From contig NZ_CP035376.1 of the NCBI RefSeq assembly GCF_004118975.1, positions 1,116,001 to 1,180,000 on the forward strand: a DNA stretch of 64,000 nucleotides, in the 5' to 3' direction. The notes beneath the pieces are model-generated. The model made no database searches and was not told the origin of the DNA. It saw nothing but the letters and a program-made list of their open reading frames with translations. The stretch comes from Luteimonas sp. YGD11-2 (GTDB lineage Bacteria > Pseudomonadota > Gammaproteobacteria > Xanthomonadales > Xanthomonadaceae). How positions within the stretch are numbered: position 1 is the first letter of the stretch; every line of letters begins with the position of its first letter. A program made the position numbers and the translations under genes. Shown here piece after piece: positions 1 through 14,700 of this stretch.

Positions 1-337
1 CGGCCCGAAGGGCGTGGTCGCCACGTTGCCCGGCGTCGAGGATCGCGAGGGTGCCGACGCCATGCGCGGCACCGAGATCTGGGTGCCGCGCAGCGCGCTG
101 CCGCCGCCCAGCGCGGACGAGTTCTACTGGGTCGACCTCGAGGGCATGCGCGTGCGCAATGTCGAGGGCGTCGATTTCGGCACGGTGGCATTCGTGTTCT
201 CCACCGGCGCCAACGACGTGCTGGTGGTGCGCGACGATGCCCGCGAGCGAATGGTTCCGTTCGTGCGGCCGGATTACGTCATCGGGATCGACATGGACGC
301 CGGCACCATCCTGGTCGACTGGGATCCGGACTTCTGA
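1..337 (+). CDS. rimM: Ribosome maturation factor RimM, 3' part
   Basis: The last 111 codons of a gene that begins before the window; the frame is open from base 2 to the TGA at 335-337. RimM binds the 30S head (with S19) and helps mature the 3' domain of 16S rRNA. The visible part is the PRC-barrel-like C-terminal half: it contains the typical [10 protein letters not shown] segment and ends in VLVDWDPDF, a usual RimM C-terminus. The neighbours trmD and rplS in the same direction give the standard rpsP-rimM-trmD-rplS operon order, which supports the call. The N-terminal domain cannot be assessed. Confidence 0.93.
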   Translation, partial: GPKGVVATLPGVEDREGADAMRGTEIWVPRSALPPPSADEFYWVDLEGMRVRNVEGVDFGTVAFVFSTGANDVLVVRDDARERMVPFVRPDYVIGIDMDAGTILVDWDPDF

Positions 338-442
338 TCGGAGGCTGCAGCCCCTCGGCTGCTTCGAGCCGCATCGCCTGCGGCGCCCCGGACCGCCTTG
401 GTATCGTGCGCGGTCTGCAATCCGGCCCCGGGCCCGCCATCC

Positions 443-1219
443 ATGCGCATCGATGTGATCAGCCTGTTTCCCGAGTTCGTCGATGCCTGTGCGGGTTTCG
501 GCGTGGTCGGCCGTGCACGCGAGCGCGGGCTGCTGTCGATGCACGGCTGGAACCCGCGCGATTACGCCGAGGGCAACTACCGCCGCGTCGATGACCGCCC
601 CTTCGGCGGTGGGCCGGGCATGGTGATGCTGGTCGATCCGCTGCGTGCGGCGATCGCCGCCGCGCGCGACGCCGACCCGCAGCCCGCGCATGTCGTCTAC
701 ATGAGCCCGCAGGGCAGGCTGCTCGACCAGGCGCGGGTGCGCGAACTGGCCGCGCTGCCGCGGATGATCCTGCTGTGCGGACGCTACGAGGGCGTGGACG
801 AGCGGCTGATCGCCGCCGAGATCGACGAGGAGCTGTCGATCGGCGACTACGTGCTGTCGGGCGGCGAACTGCCGGCGGCGGTGCTGGTGGACGCGGTGGC
901 GCGCCTGCGCGAAGGGGTGCTCAACGACGCCGAGTCGGCCGTCCAGGACAGCTTCGAGCCGGACCCCACGATCGAGGGCGGCGTGCTGCTCGATTGCCCG
1001 CACTACACCCGCCCGCCGCAGCATGCGCTGGGCGACGTGCCCGGGGTGCTGATGGGCGGCAACCACGCCGCGATCGCCCGCTGGCGCCGGATGCAGGCGC
1101 TCGGCCGCACCGTGGAACGCCGCCCGGACCTGCTCGACGAGACCAGGCTGTCGGCTGCCGACCGGCGCCTGCTGGCGGAGTACCGTGCCCGGGTCGCGGC
1201 GGGTGAACCGGACGCCTGA
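443..1219 (+). CDS. trmD: tRNA (guanine-N1)-methyltransferase TrmD
   Basis: A 258-residue SPOUT methyltransferase that makes m1G37 in tRNAs, preventing +1 frameshifting. The ATG at 443 is chosen because the protein then starts [12 protein letters not shown], as TrmD proteins do; upstream in-frame starts add an unrelated stretch. Visible motifs are [11 protein letters not shown] (about residues 50-60), [10 protein letters not shown] (112-121) and [11 protein letters not shown] (132-142), which form the SAM-binding trefoil knot and the active site. It sits 105 bp after rimM and 111 bp before rplS. Length is normal for the family. Confidence 0.97.
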   Translation: MRIDVISLFPEFVDACAGFGVVGRARERGLLSMHGWNPRDYAEGNYRRVDDRPFGGGPGMVMLVDPLRAAIAAARDADPQPAHVVYMSPQGRLLDQARVRELAALPRMILLCGRYEGVDERLIAAEIDEELSIGDYVLSGGELPAAVLVDAVARLREGVLNDAESAVQDSFEPDPTIEGGVLLDCPHYTRPPQHALGDVPGVLMGGNHAAIARWRRMQALGRTVERRPDLLDETRLSAADRRLLAEYRARVAAGEPDA

Positions 1220-1330
1220 GCGGCGCTGGCATCGCCCGCCCGCATCCGGTTACAATGCCCGGCTAGTTTTACCCGCCAGAGCGTGCGTCCACGTGCACCA
1301 CGCCTACAACGACTCCAACAGGCCAAGAAC

Positions 1331-1804
1331 ATGACCACCAAGCCCTCCCTGAACACCCTGCTGCAGGACTTCGAGAAAGACCAGGCGCAGCGCACCCTTC
1401 CCGAATTCGGCCCCGGCGACACCGTCGTCGTCAACGTCAAGGTCAAGGAAGGCAACCGTGAGCGCGTGCAGGCCTACGAGGGCGTGGTCATCGGCATCAA
1501 GAACGCCGGCCTCAATTCGGCGTTCACCGTGCGCAAGATCTCCCACGGCTTCGGCGTGGAGCGCGTGTTCCAGTCGCACAGCCCGTCGATCGAATCGCTG
1601 GAAGTGAAGCGCCGCGGCAAGGTCCGCGCCGGCAAGCTGTACTACCTGCGTGGCCTGGAAGGCAAGAAGGCGCGCATCAGGGAAGACCTGTCCGCGGGCG
1701 CCAAGGCCAAGAATGCCAAGGCCGCCGCCGACCTCGCCGCAGCCGCACAGGCTGCGGAAGCTGCCAAGGCGGAAGCCGCAGCAGCTGCAGCCGCCACCGA
1801 GTAA
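1331..1804 (+). CDS. rplS: 50S ribosomal protein L19 with Ala-rich tail
   Basis: A 157-residue L19, a protein at the 30S-50S interface. The core is clear: [16 protein letters not shown], the YEGVVIG motif, and [16 protein letters not shown]. After the conserved core (about residue 118) comes an extension of some 35 residues dominated by alanine, lysine and glutamate. It lengthens the protein beyond the roughly 115 residues of E. coli L19 and is probably a flexible or helical tail. A possible -10 hexamer TACAAT lies at 1251-1256 in the trmD-rplS gap, without a convincing -35. A hairpin follows the stop. Confidence 0.96.
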   Translation: MTTKPSLNTLLQDFEKDQAQRTLPEFGPGDTVVVNVKVKEGNRERVQAYEGVVIGIKNAGLNSAFTVRKISHGFGVERVFQSHSPSIESLEVKRRGKVRAGKLYYLRGLEGKKARIREDLSAGAKAKNAKAAADLAAAAQAAEAAKAEAAAAAAATE

Positions 1805-1826
1805 ACCGGTCCGGCAAGCGCGCACG

Positions 1827-1857
1827 ACGGCCACCTCCGGGTGGCCGTTTGCGTTTG
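1827..1857 (+). terminator. Hairpin terminator after rplS
   Basis: A 9-bp inverted repeat (1827-1835 with 1840-1848) around a 4-base loop, followed by a moderately T-rich tail. It lies 23 bases after the rplS stop, where the operon should end. Confidence 0.65.
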
Positions 1858-1921
1858 CGGCGATGACGCGGCGCCCATTCCCCGGGCATAGAATCGTTGC
1901 CGGGTTTCTGCGGAGAGGATC

Positions 1922-2194
1922 ATGTCCACCACTGCCGTTCGCACGGGCCTGGCCGTGCCGGTCATCCTGCTGCTGGCCGCCTGCACGGCGAACACCGCGC
2001 GGCTGGCCGATGGCCACGTCCGCGCCACCGACCTTCGAGAGTGCGCGGCGGTGCGGGCAGGCGAGGCCGAGCGCCTCGCCGATGGCTCCATCTCGATGGA
2101 GGACCACCGCCGCTGCGAAACCGGCGCCACCTGGTCGACGCGTCGCGAGACCGTCCCGGCCCCGGACTTCCGTCGGCCCGTCAGCGACCCCTGA
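1922..2194 (+). CDS. Small lipoprotein of unknown function
   Basis: 90 residues. A hydrophobic N-terminal helix ends in the lipobox LAAC with Cys21, so the protein is probably exported, lipidated and held in a membrane. The short mature part is polar, with RECAAVRAGEAERLADGS followed by a second Cys, and matches no family I recognise. A GGAGAGG sequence lies about 5 bases before the ATG, which supports the start. It is flanked by rplS and the hslR-like gene on the same strand. Confidence 0.6.
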   Translation: MSTTAVRTGLAVPVILLLAACTANTARLADGHVRATDLRECAAVRAGEAERLADGSISMEDHRRCETGATWSTRRETVPAPDFRRPVSDP

Positions 2195-2221
2195 CCTCCG
2201 CCCCGCTGGAGCCCGTGACCG

Positions 2222-2650
2222 ATGATGACCCGAGCCAGCGCCGCGCCCGCAGTGGCGGATGCCCAGACCAGCGTGCGGCTGGACCTGTGGCTGTGGGCGG
2301 CGCGCTTTTTCAAGACCCGCAGCGTCGCCCGCCAGGCGGTGGAGAACGGCAAGGTCGCCATCGGCGGCGAACGGCCCAAGCCTTCGCGCGCGGTCCGCGT
2401 GGGCGACGCCTTGCGCATCGAGCGTGGCGAGGAAGCGTTCGAGATCGAGGTCATGGGGCTGTCGGATAGCCGCGGCCCGGCCAGCGTCGCGCGGCTGCTG
2501 TACAGCGAGTCCGAGGCCTCGCGCCAGGCCCGCGAGGCCCGCCTCGCCGAGCTGCGTGCACAGCGCGCCGGCTACAGCGCGCCGGAAACCCGGCCCGACA
2601 AGCGGGCGCGCCGGCTGATCCGCGCGCTGGGCGATATCGACGCCAGCTGA
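2222..2650 (+). CDS. hslR: S4-domain RNA-binding protein, Hsp15-like
   Basis: 142 residues. In HslR (Hsp15) the S4 fold binds free 50S subunits carrying a stalled peptidyl-tRNA so that the subunit can be recycled. The S4 domain is at about residues 16-62, with VRLDLWLWAARFFKTRS, AVENGKVAIGG and RVGDALRI. A basic C-terminal tail containing RPDKRARRLIRAL is also typical. Two ATG codons (2222 and 2225) are possible starts. Length is close to that of E. coli HslR. Confidence 0.88.
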   Translation: MMTRASAAPAVADAQTSVRLDLWLWAARFFKTRSVARQAVENGKVAIGGERPKPSRAVRVGDALRIERGEEAFEIEVMGLSDSRGPASVARLLYSESEASRQAREARLAELRAQRAGYSAPETRPDKRARRLIRALGDIDAS

Positions 2651-2805
2651 GCGTGCTGTGGCCAGCGTCGGTCACGGGGTTCCGCGCCGGCGGCGTGCCG
2701 CACTGTCGGCATGTCCCGTGCGCGACCCGGCGCATATGGCAGTGCCCCTGAACCGCCCTGTCCGGGTTCAGTCCCCGGCGATGTGCACGGGCGTAGGCTG
2801 CAGAC

Positions 2806-3234
2806 ATGTCCGCGTCCATCCATACCTCCCGAGCCCTGCACCGAGTCGCAGCCACCCTGTTTCTGGGCGTTACCGCCTGGTCGTCAGCGGGCGCCCAGGT
2901 ACGTGCACCCGAGCCGATGCCCCGCCAGGTCGAGGGCACCCGGCTGCAGACGCCGCCGCCGCCGCCCGCCCATGTGCGCCCGGCGCTGACCGATCCGCGG
3001 GTGCGGCAAGCACAGGATCGGCTGGATACCCGCCGCCGCGTGATCGAGTCCGACCGCCAGCACGAGCAGCGGCTGCAGACGCTCGGTGCCACACCGCAGG
3101 CGAGGGAGACCGAGCTGGCGGCGTCCCGGCTGCGCGAAGCCGATGCACGCCGGGATGCGGCGTTGCTGCGCGAACGCGAGGCGGCGGTACGCGAAGCGCG
3201 TGCCCGCGAGCTGGTGGATCCACCACGCCGGTAA
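2806..3234 (+). CDS. Exported coiled-coil protein, unknown
   Basis: 142 residues. An N-terminal hydrophobic segment (about residues 12-30) ending near SSAGAQ looks like a cleavable signal peptide. Then follow a proline run (PPPPP) and a highly charged Arg/Glu/Ala-rich region from about residue 60 onward that is likely a long helix or coiled coil. I do not recognise a family. Reading is convergent with mutS. The gene is plausible rather than certain because its composition is simple. Confidence 0.45.
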   Translation: MSASIHTSRALHRVAATLFLGVTAWSSAGAQVRAPEPMPRQVEGTRLQTPPPPPAHVRPALTDPRVRQAQDRLDTRRRVIESDRQHEQRLQTLGATPQARETELAASRLREADARRDAALLREREAAVREARARELVDPPRR

Positions 3235-3370
3235 GTCGCTGCGACAGGGCGTCGGTCCCTCCAGCATCCTCCAGCGTCCGGGGTTGCCGGGATCGACGGC
3301 ACATCAATGGTCCGACAGCTCTGCAATGGCGCCAGACGACCGCGCGCCGAAGAAGGCCCATGCGTCAGCC

Positions 3371-3387
3371 GGCTACGCGCCGTAGCC
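3371..3387. terminator. Hairpin between convergent genes
   Basis: A 7-bp inverted repeat, GGCTACG with CGTAGCC around a 3-base loop, lies in the 216-bp gap between the convergent exported-protein gene and mutS. There is no T run, so termination strength is uncertain. Confidence 0.35.
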
Positions 3388-3450
3388 GCCGTAGCCGCAT
3401 TCCCGGAAGTCGCCCGGCTTTACCAACACTGCCCCGGCCCCAAGCGGGTG

Positions 3451-6063
3451 TCACACCAATGACTTCAGCCGGTACAGCGCCTCCAGCGCCTGCTTCGGCG
3501 TGAGCTCGTCCGGGTCCAGCGCCGTCAGTGCATCGAGCGCCGCGGACGGCGCTGCCGAGAACAGCCCGAACTGCCGCGGCGCGTCCAGCGCCGGTGGCGA
3601 CATCGCTGCCGACTGGCTCTCGCCACTGCGCTGCTCGAGTTCCGCCAGTCGCCGCCTGGCCTGCTGCAGCGTGGCCCTGGGCAACCCGGCCAGCGCGGCC
3701 ACCTGCAGGCCGAAACTGCGGTTGGCGGCGCCTTCCTTGACCGCATGCATGAACACCAGGCTGTCGCCGTGCTCGACCGCATCCAGGTGCACGTTGGCGA
3801 TGCCGCTGCCGGCTTCGCCGGCCAGCGTGGTGAGCTCGAAATAATGGGTCGCGAACAGCACGTAGCTGCGGTTGACGTCCGCCAGGTGCCGCGCCACCGC
3901 ATCGGCCAGCGCCAGCCCGTCGTAGGTGGAGGTGCCGCGGCCGATCTCGTCCATCAGCACCAGCGACTGCGCGGTGGCGTGGTGGAGGATGTAGCTGGTC
4001 TCGCTCATCTCGACCATGAAGGTCGACTGCCCGCGCGCGAGGTCGTCGCCGGCGCCGATGCGGGTAAGGATGCGGTCGATCGGGCCGATCACCGCGCGCG
4101 TCGCCGGCACGAAGCTGCCGATATGCGCCAGCAGCACGATCAGCGCGTTCTGGCGCATGTAGGTGCTCTTGCCGCCCATGTTGGGGCCGGTGATCACCAG
4201 CATGCGGCGGTCGGGGTCGAGCACCAGGTCGTTGGGCTCGAACGGTTCGTCGCGCACCGCCTCCACCACCGGGTGGCGTCCGCGCTCGATCTTCAGGCAC
4301 GGCGCGGATTCGAGTTCCGGGCGTGACCAGTCCAGCGCCTGCGCGCGCTCGGCGAAACAGGCCAGCACGTCGAGTTCCGCGAGCGCGCCGGCGCACTGCC
4401 GCAGCGGTTCCAGGCGCGCGTTGAGGGCATCCAGCAACTGCTCGTACAGCAGCCGTTCGCGGGCCAGTGCGCGTTCGCGCGCCGACAGCACCTTGTCCTC
4501 GAAGGCCTTCAGTTCCTCGGTGATGTAGCGCTCGGCGTTGGTCAGCGTCTGCCGCCGCGTGTAGTGCACCGGCGCCTTCGCCGCCTGCGCCTTGCTGATC
4601 TCGATGTAGTAGCCGTGCACGCGGTTGTAGCCGAGCTTCAGCGTGGGGATCCCGCTGGCCTCGCGCTCACGCGCCTCGAGGTCGACCAGGAAACCGTCGG
4701 CATTGGCCGACAGTGCGCGCAGCTCGTCGAGTTCGGCGTCGTAGCCGTCGGCGAACACGCCGCCATCGCGCGCGAGGACCGGCGGCTGCTCGACCACCGC
4801 GCTCGACAGCAGATGCGCCTCGGCATCGTGTTCGCCCATCGCCGCAGCCAGCGCCTGCAGCCGAGGCGAGTCGAGGGCCGCCAGCAGGCCGCGCAGCCCC
4901 GGCAACATCGCCAGGCCATCGCGCAGCGTGGACAGGTCGCGCGGTCGCGCCGAGCGCAGCGCGATGCGTGACAGGATGCGTTCCAGGTCACCCAGTGCGC
5001 GGAAGCGCTCGCGGATGTCGGTGTCGGCGCCGCGCGTGATCAGGGTGTCGACCGCATGCAGGCGCTGGTCGAGCACGCCGCGGTCGCGCAGCGGCCGATG
5101 CAGCCAGCGCCTGAGCAGGCGCCCGCCCATCGGCGTCACCGACGTGTCCAGCACGCCCAGCAGGGTATGCCGCGCGTCGCCGTCGACACGGCTGTCGAGT
5201 TCGAGGTGGCGACGGGTCGCGGCATTCATCGCGATCGCGCCGTCACTGGTCTCGACCGCGATCGAGGTCAGGTGCGGCAGCCGCTGCTTCTGGGTCTCCT
5301 CGACATAACCCAGCAGCGCGCCCGCGGCGGCAGTGGCCAGCGGCCGGTCTTCCATGCCGAAGCCGGTGAGGTCATGCAGGCCGAAGAAGCGCAGCAGCTG
5401 GCGACGCCCGCTGTCGGCATCGAACAGCCACGGCGCTCGGCGGCGCAGGCCACGGCGTTCGGCGAGGAACGCGGGCCAGCCGTCCTCGTCGGGCACCAGC
5501 AGCTCGGCCGGGTCCAGGCGTGCAAGCTCGGCTTCCAGCTGGTCGTCGTTGGCGACCTCGTTGACCAGGAAGCGGCCACCGGCGAGATCCGCCCAGGCCA
5601 GCCCGTAGCCGCTGCCTCTGGATGAAGTGCCGCCGCGCGACAGGGCCAGCAGCAGGGTGTCGCGGCGCTCGTCGAGCAGGGCCTCGTCGGTGACCGTGCC
5701 CGGAGTGACGATGCGCACCACCTTGCGCTCGACCAGCCCCTTGGCCTGTGCCGGATCACCGATTTGCTCGCAGATCGCCACCGACTCGCCCAGCGCCACC
5801 AGCCGTGCCAGGTACCCCTCGGCCGAGTGATGCGGCACGCCGGCCATCGGGATCGGCGCGCCGCCGGAGCTGCCGCGCTGGGTCAGGGTGATGTCGAGCA
5901 GGCGCGCGGCCTTGCGCGCGTCGTCATAGAACAGTTCGTAGAAATCGCCCATCCGGAAGAACAGCAGCACGTCGGGGTGCTCGGCCTTGGCGGCGAAGAA
6001 CTGCCGCATCAGGGGCGTGTGCTGGGTCGGGGCGGCCTCGGCAGGCGCGGTGTGTTCGCTCAA
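3451..6063 (-). CDS. mutS: DNA mismatch repair protein MutS
   Basis: About 870 residues with the proposed TTG start at 6063. MutS recognises mismatches and recruits MutL. The mismatch-reading Phe-Tyr-Glu is in MGDFYEL (residues 41-43). The C-terminal ATPase has the Walker [10 protein letters not shown] (near 625), Walker [13 protein letters not shown] (near 700) and the FATHYFEL segment. No ATG gives a normal N-terminus: the only upstream ATG (6282) adds some 70 unrelated residues and lies inside glgB. TTG at 6063 gives [10 protein letters not shown] and TTG at 6078 gives five more residues; both are possible. It follows glgB by about 94 bp on the same strand, an unusual place for mutS. Confidence 0.93.
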   Translation of the reverse strand: MSEHTAPAEAAPTQHTPLMRQFFAAKAEHPDVLLFFRMGDFYELFYDDARKAARLLDITLTQRGSSGGAPIPMAGVPHHSAEGYLARLVALGESVAICEQIGDPAQAKGLVERKVVRIVTPGTVTDEALLDERRDTLLLALSRGGTSSRGSGYGLAWADLAGGRFLVNEVANDDQLEAELARLDPAELLVPDEDGWPAFLAERRGLRRRAPWLFDADSGRRQLLRFFGLHDLTGFGMEDRPLATAAAGALLGYVEETQKQRLPHLTSIAVETSDGAIAMNAATRRHLELDSRVDGDARHTLLGVLDTSVTPMGGRLLRRWLHRPLRDRGVLDQRLHAVDTLITRGADTDIRERFRALGDLERILSRIALRSARPRDLSTLRDGLAMLPGLRGLLAALDSPRLQALAAAMGEHDAEAHLLSSAVVEQPPVLARDGGVFADGYDAELDELRALSANADGFLVDLEAREREASGIPTLKLGYNRVHGYYIEISKAQAAKAPVHYTRRQTLTNAERYITEELKAFEDKVLSARERALARERLLYEQLLDALNARLEPLRQCAGALAELDVLACFAERAQALDWSRPELESAPCLKIERGRHPVVEAVRDEPFEPNDLVLDPDRRMLVITGPNMGGKSTYMRQNALIVLLAHIGSFVPATRAVIGPIDRILTRIGAGDDLARGQSTFMVEMSETSYILHHATAQSLVLMDEIGRGTSTYDGLALADAVARHLADVNRSYVLFATHYFELTTLAGEAGSGIANVHLDAVEHGDSLVFMHAVKEGAANRSFGLQVAALAGLPRATLQQARRRLAELEQRSGESQSAAMSPPALDAPRQFGLFSAAPSAALDALTALDPDELTPKQALEALYRLKSLV

Positions 6064-6157
6064 CTCGACAGGTTCCAACAGGACAGACAGGCGCGTGGCG
6101 CCGTCGTCCAGTGTATCGCGCGCGCCGGGGCCGACGGACGGCGCCGGCGCGGGGCGC

Positions 6158-8390
6158 TCAGTCCTGCCGGTCGCCCGGGGTGAAGAACAGCGCGGACAGC
6201 GGTGGCAGCGCAACCGACAGCCGGAACGGCTGCCCGTGCGCGGGCTGCGCCTCGGCGTGCACGCCACCCAGGTTGCCCGCACCGGAGCCGCCGTACGTGG
6301 CGGCGTCGGTGTTGAGCAGCTCGCGCCAGTAGCCGCCCGCAGGCACGCCGACCGTGTATGCGGCGTGGCGCAACGGGGTCAGGTTCAACACCACGAGGAC
6401 CGGCGCGTCGTCGCCATGGCCGCGGCGCAGGAAGGCGAAGACGCTGTTCGCTGCATCGTCGCCCACGAGCCACTCGAAGCCGCCCGGGTCGGCATCGCGT
6501 GCATGCAGTGCGGGCCTCGACGCGTGCAGGCTGTTGAGGTCGCGCACCAGTTGCTGCACGCCGCGGTGCGGGGGCTCGTCGAGCAGGTGCCAGTCGACCT
6601 GGCCATCGTGGTTCCACTCGCGGTCCTGGGCGATCTCGCAGCCCATGAACAGCAGCTTCTTGCCCGGGTGCGCCCACATGAAGGCGAGGTAGGCGCGCAG
6701 GTTGGCGAGCTTCTGCCAGCGGTCGCCGGGCATCTTGCCCAGCAGCGAACCCTTGCCGTGCACCACCTCGTCGTGCGACACCGGCAGCACGAAACGCTCC
6801 GAATAGGCGTAGACCATCCCGAACGTCATCCTGTCGTGGTGGTAGCGCCGATACAGCGGATCCTCGGCCATGTAGGTCAGGGTGTCGTGCATCCAGCCCA
6901 TGTTCCACTTGTGGCTGAAACCCAGGCCGCCCTGCGACACCGGCGCGCTCACGCCGGGCCAGGCGGTGGACTCCTCGGCGATCACCAGCGCGCCCGGACA
7001 CTGCGCGGCCACCACCTCGTTGAGGCGGCGCAGGAAGGCCACGCTCTCGTAGTTTTCGCGGCCGCCGTGGACGTTGGGGATCCACTCGCCGGGCTCGCGG
7101 CTGTAGTCGCGATAGAGCATCGACGCCACCGCGTCCACGCGCAGGCCGTCGACGTGGTAGCGCTGCAGCCACTCCAGCGCGCTGGCGATCAGGAAGCCGC
7201 TGACCTCGTTGCGGCCGTGGTTGTAGATCAGCGTGTTCCAGTCCTTGTGAAAGCCCTCGCGCGGGTCGGCGTGCTCGTACAGCGCAGTGCCGTCGAAGCG
7301 GGCGAGGCCGTGGGCGTCGGAGGGGAAGTGCGCCGGCACCCAGTCCAGCAGCACGCCGATGCCTTCGCGGTGGCAACGGTCGACGAAGCGCGCGAAACCC
7401 TCTGGCGCGCCGTGGCGGCCGGTGGGGGTGAACAGCCCGAGCGGCTGGTAGCCCCAGGAGCCGCCGAACGGGTGCTCGGTGATCGGCAGCAGTTCGACGT
7501 GAGTGAAGCCCATCGACGCCACGTAAGGCACCAGGCGGTCGGCCAGCGCATCCCAGTCGAGCGCGCCGCCATCGTCGCCATGCATCCACGAGGCCGCGTG
7601 CACCTCGTAGATGCTCATCGGCGAGGCGAAGGGGTCGCGCTGTGCGCGCTCGGCCATCCAGTCGTCGTCGGACCAGCTGAAGACATCGGCGGCAGGCACG
7701 ACCGAGGCCGTGAGCGGCGGCGCCTCGCTGGCGCGCGCGACCGGATCCGCCTTAAGCGGCAGCAGGGTGCCGTCGGCTGCCAGCAGCTGGTACTTGTAGC
7801 GCGCCCCGGGGCCGACGCCGGGAATGAAGATCTCCCAGATGCCGGCGTCCGGCCGCAGGCGCATACCGTGTCGCCGCCCGTCCCAGCCGTTGAAATCGCC
7901 GACCACGGCCACGCGTGCGGCATTCGGTGCCCATACGGCAAAGCGCACGCCGTCCACGCCGTCGATCCGCGCGACGTGCGACCCGAGCGCGTCGCCAAGG
8001 CGGAGATGGCGACCTTCGGCGATGAGGTGGAGGTCGAGATCACCGAGGATCGGCCCGAATGCGTAGGGGTCCGCGGTGCGCTGCTCGCTGCCATCCGGCC
8101 AGCGCAGTAACAACTCGTACTTGCCCGTGTGCGCGATCTCGGCCTCGAACAGGCCGGGGGCCTGCGGGTGCGGGTGCAGCGTCACCGGTTGCGCGCCGGC
8201 ATCGCCGGACGCGAGCACCTGGACCTCCGCCGCACCCGGCATCCAGACGCGCACGATGCGCCGGCCGCCGACATCGTGCGGGCCAAGGATCGCGAACGGA
8301 TCGCCGTGGCGCGATTCCACCAGCGCCCGCAGCGCCTCCGCCGTCAGACCGTCGTCGTCCACGGACGCGCCCGGGGTGGGGATGCCGGCG

Positions 8391-8398
<8 letters not shown>
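6158..8398 (-). CDS. glgB: 1,4-alpha-glucan branching enzyme
   Basis: 746 residues. It cuts an alpha-1,4 chain and rejoins it as an alpha-1,6 branch, the last step of the GlgE pathway. An N-terminal region, a CBM48-like domain (about 145-240), a GH13 barrel and a C-terminal beta domain are all present. Catalytic residues are in [13 protein letters not shown] (nucleophile Asp422) and VIAEEST (acid Glu475), with [11 protein letters not shown] further on. The second ATG (8398) is preferred because GGAGG sits 6 bases upstream of it; the ATG at 8404 would directly abut that site. The start overlaps the end of treS by 8 bases, so translation is probably coupled. Confidence 0.96.
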
Positions 8399-11704
<3,306 letters not shown>

Positions 11705-11708
<4 letters not shown>

Positions 11709-14700
11709 GGTGCTGCCTCCGGCGCATGGCCGTCGCTGATGGGGCCCGGGCCGACCCGCCAGATGGCGAACGGCAGGTCGGCGGGGTCGAGCCGCAGGTG
11801 CTGGTGCTTGCCCTGCCAGGTGCTGCGCGTGCCGCGCCAGAGGTCTTCGACCTGTACCGACGCGTGGTCCGGCAGGCCCCACTCCCACAGCGGCAGCTCG
11901 AAGTCCGCTTCGTGGGCGTTGTACGGGTCGAGGTTGATCGCGACCAGCACCATGTCGTCGCGCGCGCTGCGGCGCTTGCCGAAGTAGAGGATGTTGTCGT
12001 TGAAGGCGTTGTAGAACGTGATCCCAAGGTGCGTCTGCAGCGCCGGGTTGAGGCGGCGCAGCAGGTTGAGCCGGGTGATCTCCGCGACGATGTTGCCGGG
12101 GCGGTCCCAGTCCCATTGGCGCAGCTGGTACTTCTCGGAATCCAGGTACTCCTCCTTGCCGGGCTTGAGCGGCGTCGCCTCGCAGAGCTCGAAGCCGCTG
12201 TACATGCCCCACAGCCCCGACAGGGTTGTGGCCAGCGCGGCGCGGATCAGGTGCCCGGCCCGGCCGGAGTGGTGCAGGAAGACCGGGTTGATGTCGGGGG
12301 TGTTGACGAAGAAGTGCGGCCGGAAGAAATCCGCGGGCGGGCCGTCGGCCAGTTCGGTCATGTACTCGATCAGCTCGGCCTTGGTATTGCGCCAGGTGAA
12401 GTAGGTGTAGGACTGGGAATAGCCGACCTTGGCCAGCCGGTACATCAGCTTCGGCCGGGTGAAGGCCTCCGACAGGAACACCACGTCCGGGTGGGTGGCG
12501 CGGATGTCGCCGATCATCCATTCCCAGAACGGGAACGGCTTGGTGTGCGGGTTGTCGACGCGGAACAGGCGCACGCCCTCGTTCACCCAGAACGCCACCA
12601 CGTCGCGCAGTGCCTGCCACAGGCCGGGAATCGAACCGCTTGCGTAGAAGTCGACGTTGACGATGTCCTCGTACTTCTTCGGCGGGTTCTCCGCATAGCG
12701 GATGCTGCCGTCGGCGCGCCAGGCGAACCAGTCCGGGTGCTCGCGCAGCCAGGGGTGGTCGGGCGAACACTGGATGGCGAAGTCGAGCGCGATTTCGAGG
12801 CCCTCCGACGCCGCCGCGGCCACCAGCCGACGGTAGTCGTCCAGCGTGCCGAGTTCCGGATGCACCGCGTCGTGGCCGCCCTCGTCGGCGCCGATGGCAT
12901 AGGGGCTGCCGGGTTCGCCGGGCTCGGCGGTCACCGAGTTGTTGCGGCCCTTGCGGTTGCGCCGTCCGATCGGATGGATCGGCGGCATGTAGAGCACGTC
13001 GAAGCCCATCTCGCGGATCGCCGGCAGGCGCGCGATGACGTCGTCGAAGGTGCCGTGCGGCTGCACGCCGTCGGGACCCGGCACCGCCATCGAGCGCGGG
13101 AACAGCTCGTACCAGCTGGAGAAGCCGGCGCCCAGGCGTTCCGAGTCGACAGCGAATGCCGTCGTGCAGCGATTGAGGAAAGGCTTGCGGTCGCAGCGCG
13201 CCATCGCCTTCGCGGTGTCCGGCGCCAGCAGGATCGCGCTGCGCGCCTGGGCATCCCCGCTCGCCTCCAGCGCTGCGGCGATGTCGCGCAGCGCGGTGTC
13301 TCCGGCGGCCTCGGCGGTGGCGCGCACCAGCTGGACGACCTCGTCGAGGTCGACGGCGGTGAGGTTGCCGGCTGCGAGGCGCTTCTCGAGGTCCATCCGA
13401 GCGGTCGCGAACTCGTCGCGCCAGGCCTCGACGGTGAATTCGTGGCGGCCGATGCGGTCGAGGGTGAACTCGCCGCACCAGCGGTCATTGGCCAGGTGCC
13501 GCATCGGCACGCGGCGCCACTGGCGCTGGCCGGCGAGTCGCCACAGCACCGCCGCGGCGACACGGTCATGCCCGTCGCAGAGGATGTCGGCCTGGACCGT
13601 GACCTGGTCGCCGACGATGCGTTTGACCGGGAAACGGCCGCCGTCCAGCGTCGGCGTCACCGATTCCACCGCCACCCGGGGGCCGGCAGCACCCTTGTCC
13701 ACGGGCTGGCGGGCGCGCTGCACCGGCGGGTTGGGCGTGATCGCGTAGCTGCGGACTTCGGCCGGTTCGAGGGCAAGGCCGCAGTCCGGTTCGATGCGCG
13801 GTGCGCCCGCCGGGTGGCATGCCTCGAAGCTGCCGCCGCAGGCGGTGTTGCGCAACAGCGCGCGCGTGTCGACCATCGCCACGTGCTCGGCATCGGTGTT
13901 GACCAGGAGCAGGCGCGCGCCGGGCGCGGGCCCCGGTCCCACGGCCGCCATGGGCTCGACCAGCCAGGCCGCGGCGGCGGAGGTGGTGCCGCCCAGCACC
14001 GGCCGCAGGGTGCGCCGTCGCGCGGCTTCCGCGCCGCCGCGATCGGCCAGCAGGTCGTTCGCCTCGCGCAGGGCCGCGTCGGCCTGCATATCGGCGGCGT
14101 CAGGCAGGACGGCGAAGAGGCTGTCGCCGCTCTGCGCCGCGAAGGCCAGTGCGCGTGCCCGGGTGGCGGGGGTGGTGGCCGCCAGCTGGAGCGGGTCGTC
14201 GACGACCGGGATCACCGCGGGCAGGCGGCCCAGGCGCGCGTCCTCCTCCACATACCAGGTCGAGCGGAAATCCCACCACGCCAGGGACGAAAAGCCGGCG
14301 GTGAAGCCGCAGCCGGCGAGGGCGTCGAGCTCGGCCGGGGCCAGGCCCGGGGTCCACAGCCAGAACTCCGGTCCGCGGTCGCCGGCGAGTGCGGCGATCA
14401 GGTCGCGCCAGGCCTGTGCCGGGACGCGCTGCGCCCACAGGCAGCGGAACCCGGCGACGCCCGCATCGCGCCAGTCGGCAAGCGTGCCGCGCCACCAGTC
14501 CGTGAGCGCGGCCGGGTGGCTGCGGAAGCGGGCGATCGCAGCGCTCGGTGCCGCCGGCGCCTGGCGTGGGTCCGGCGGCGGCCCGTCGCTGCTGCGCCGC
14601 GGCCGGAAGCAGTCCGGATGCGCGGCGACCAGGGGCGACGTCGCCTCCACCTCGTCGAGCCGCAGGTCGATGACCAGTTCGAGCCCCGCCTTGCGGGCAT

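Noticed and set aside
6079..6282. ATG at 6282 as mutS start
   Set aside because: It adds about 70 Arg/Pro/Ser-rich residues not found in MutS and lies within glgB.
5987..8110. 707-codon plus-strand frame opposite mutS and glgB
   Set aside because: Antisense shadow with Val/Ala/His-rich noise; spans the junction of two real genes.
11709..13478. Open extension of the treS frame upstream to 13478
   Set aside because: It lies inside glgE in another frame, encodes Arg/Pro/Ala-rich noise, and treS has a strong GGAGG-ATG start at 11708.
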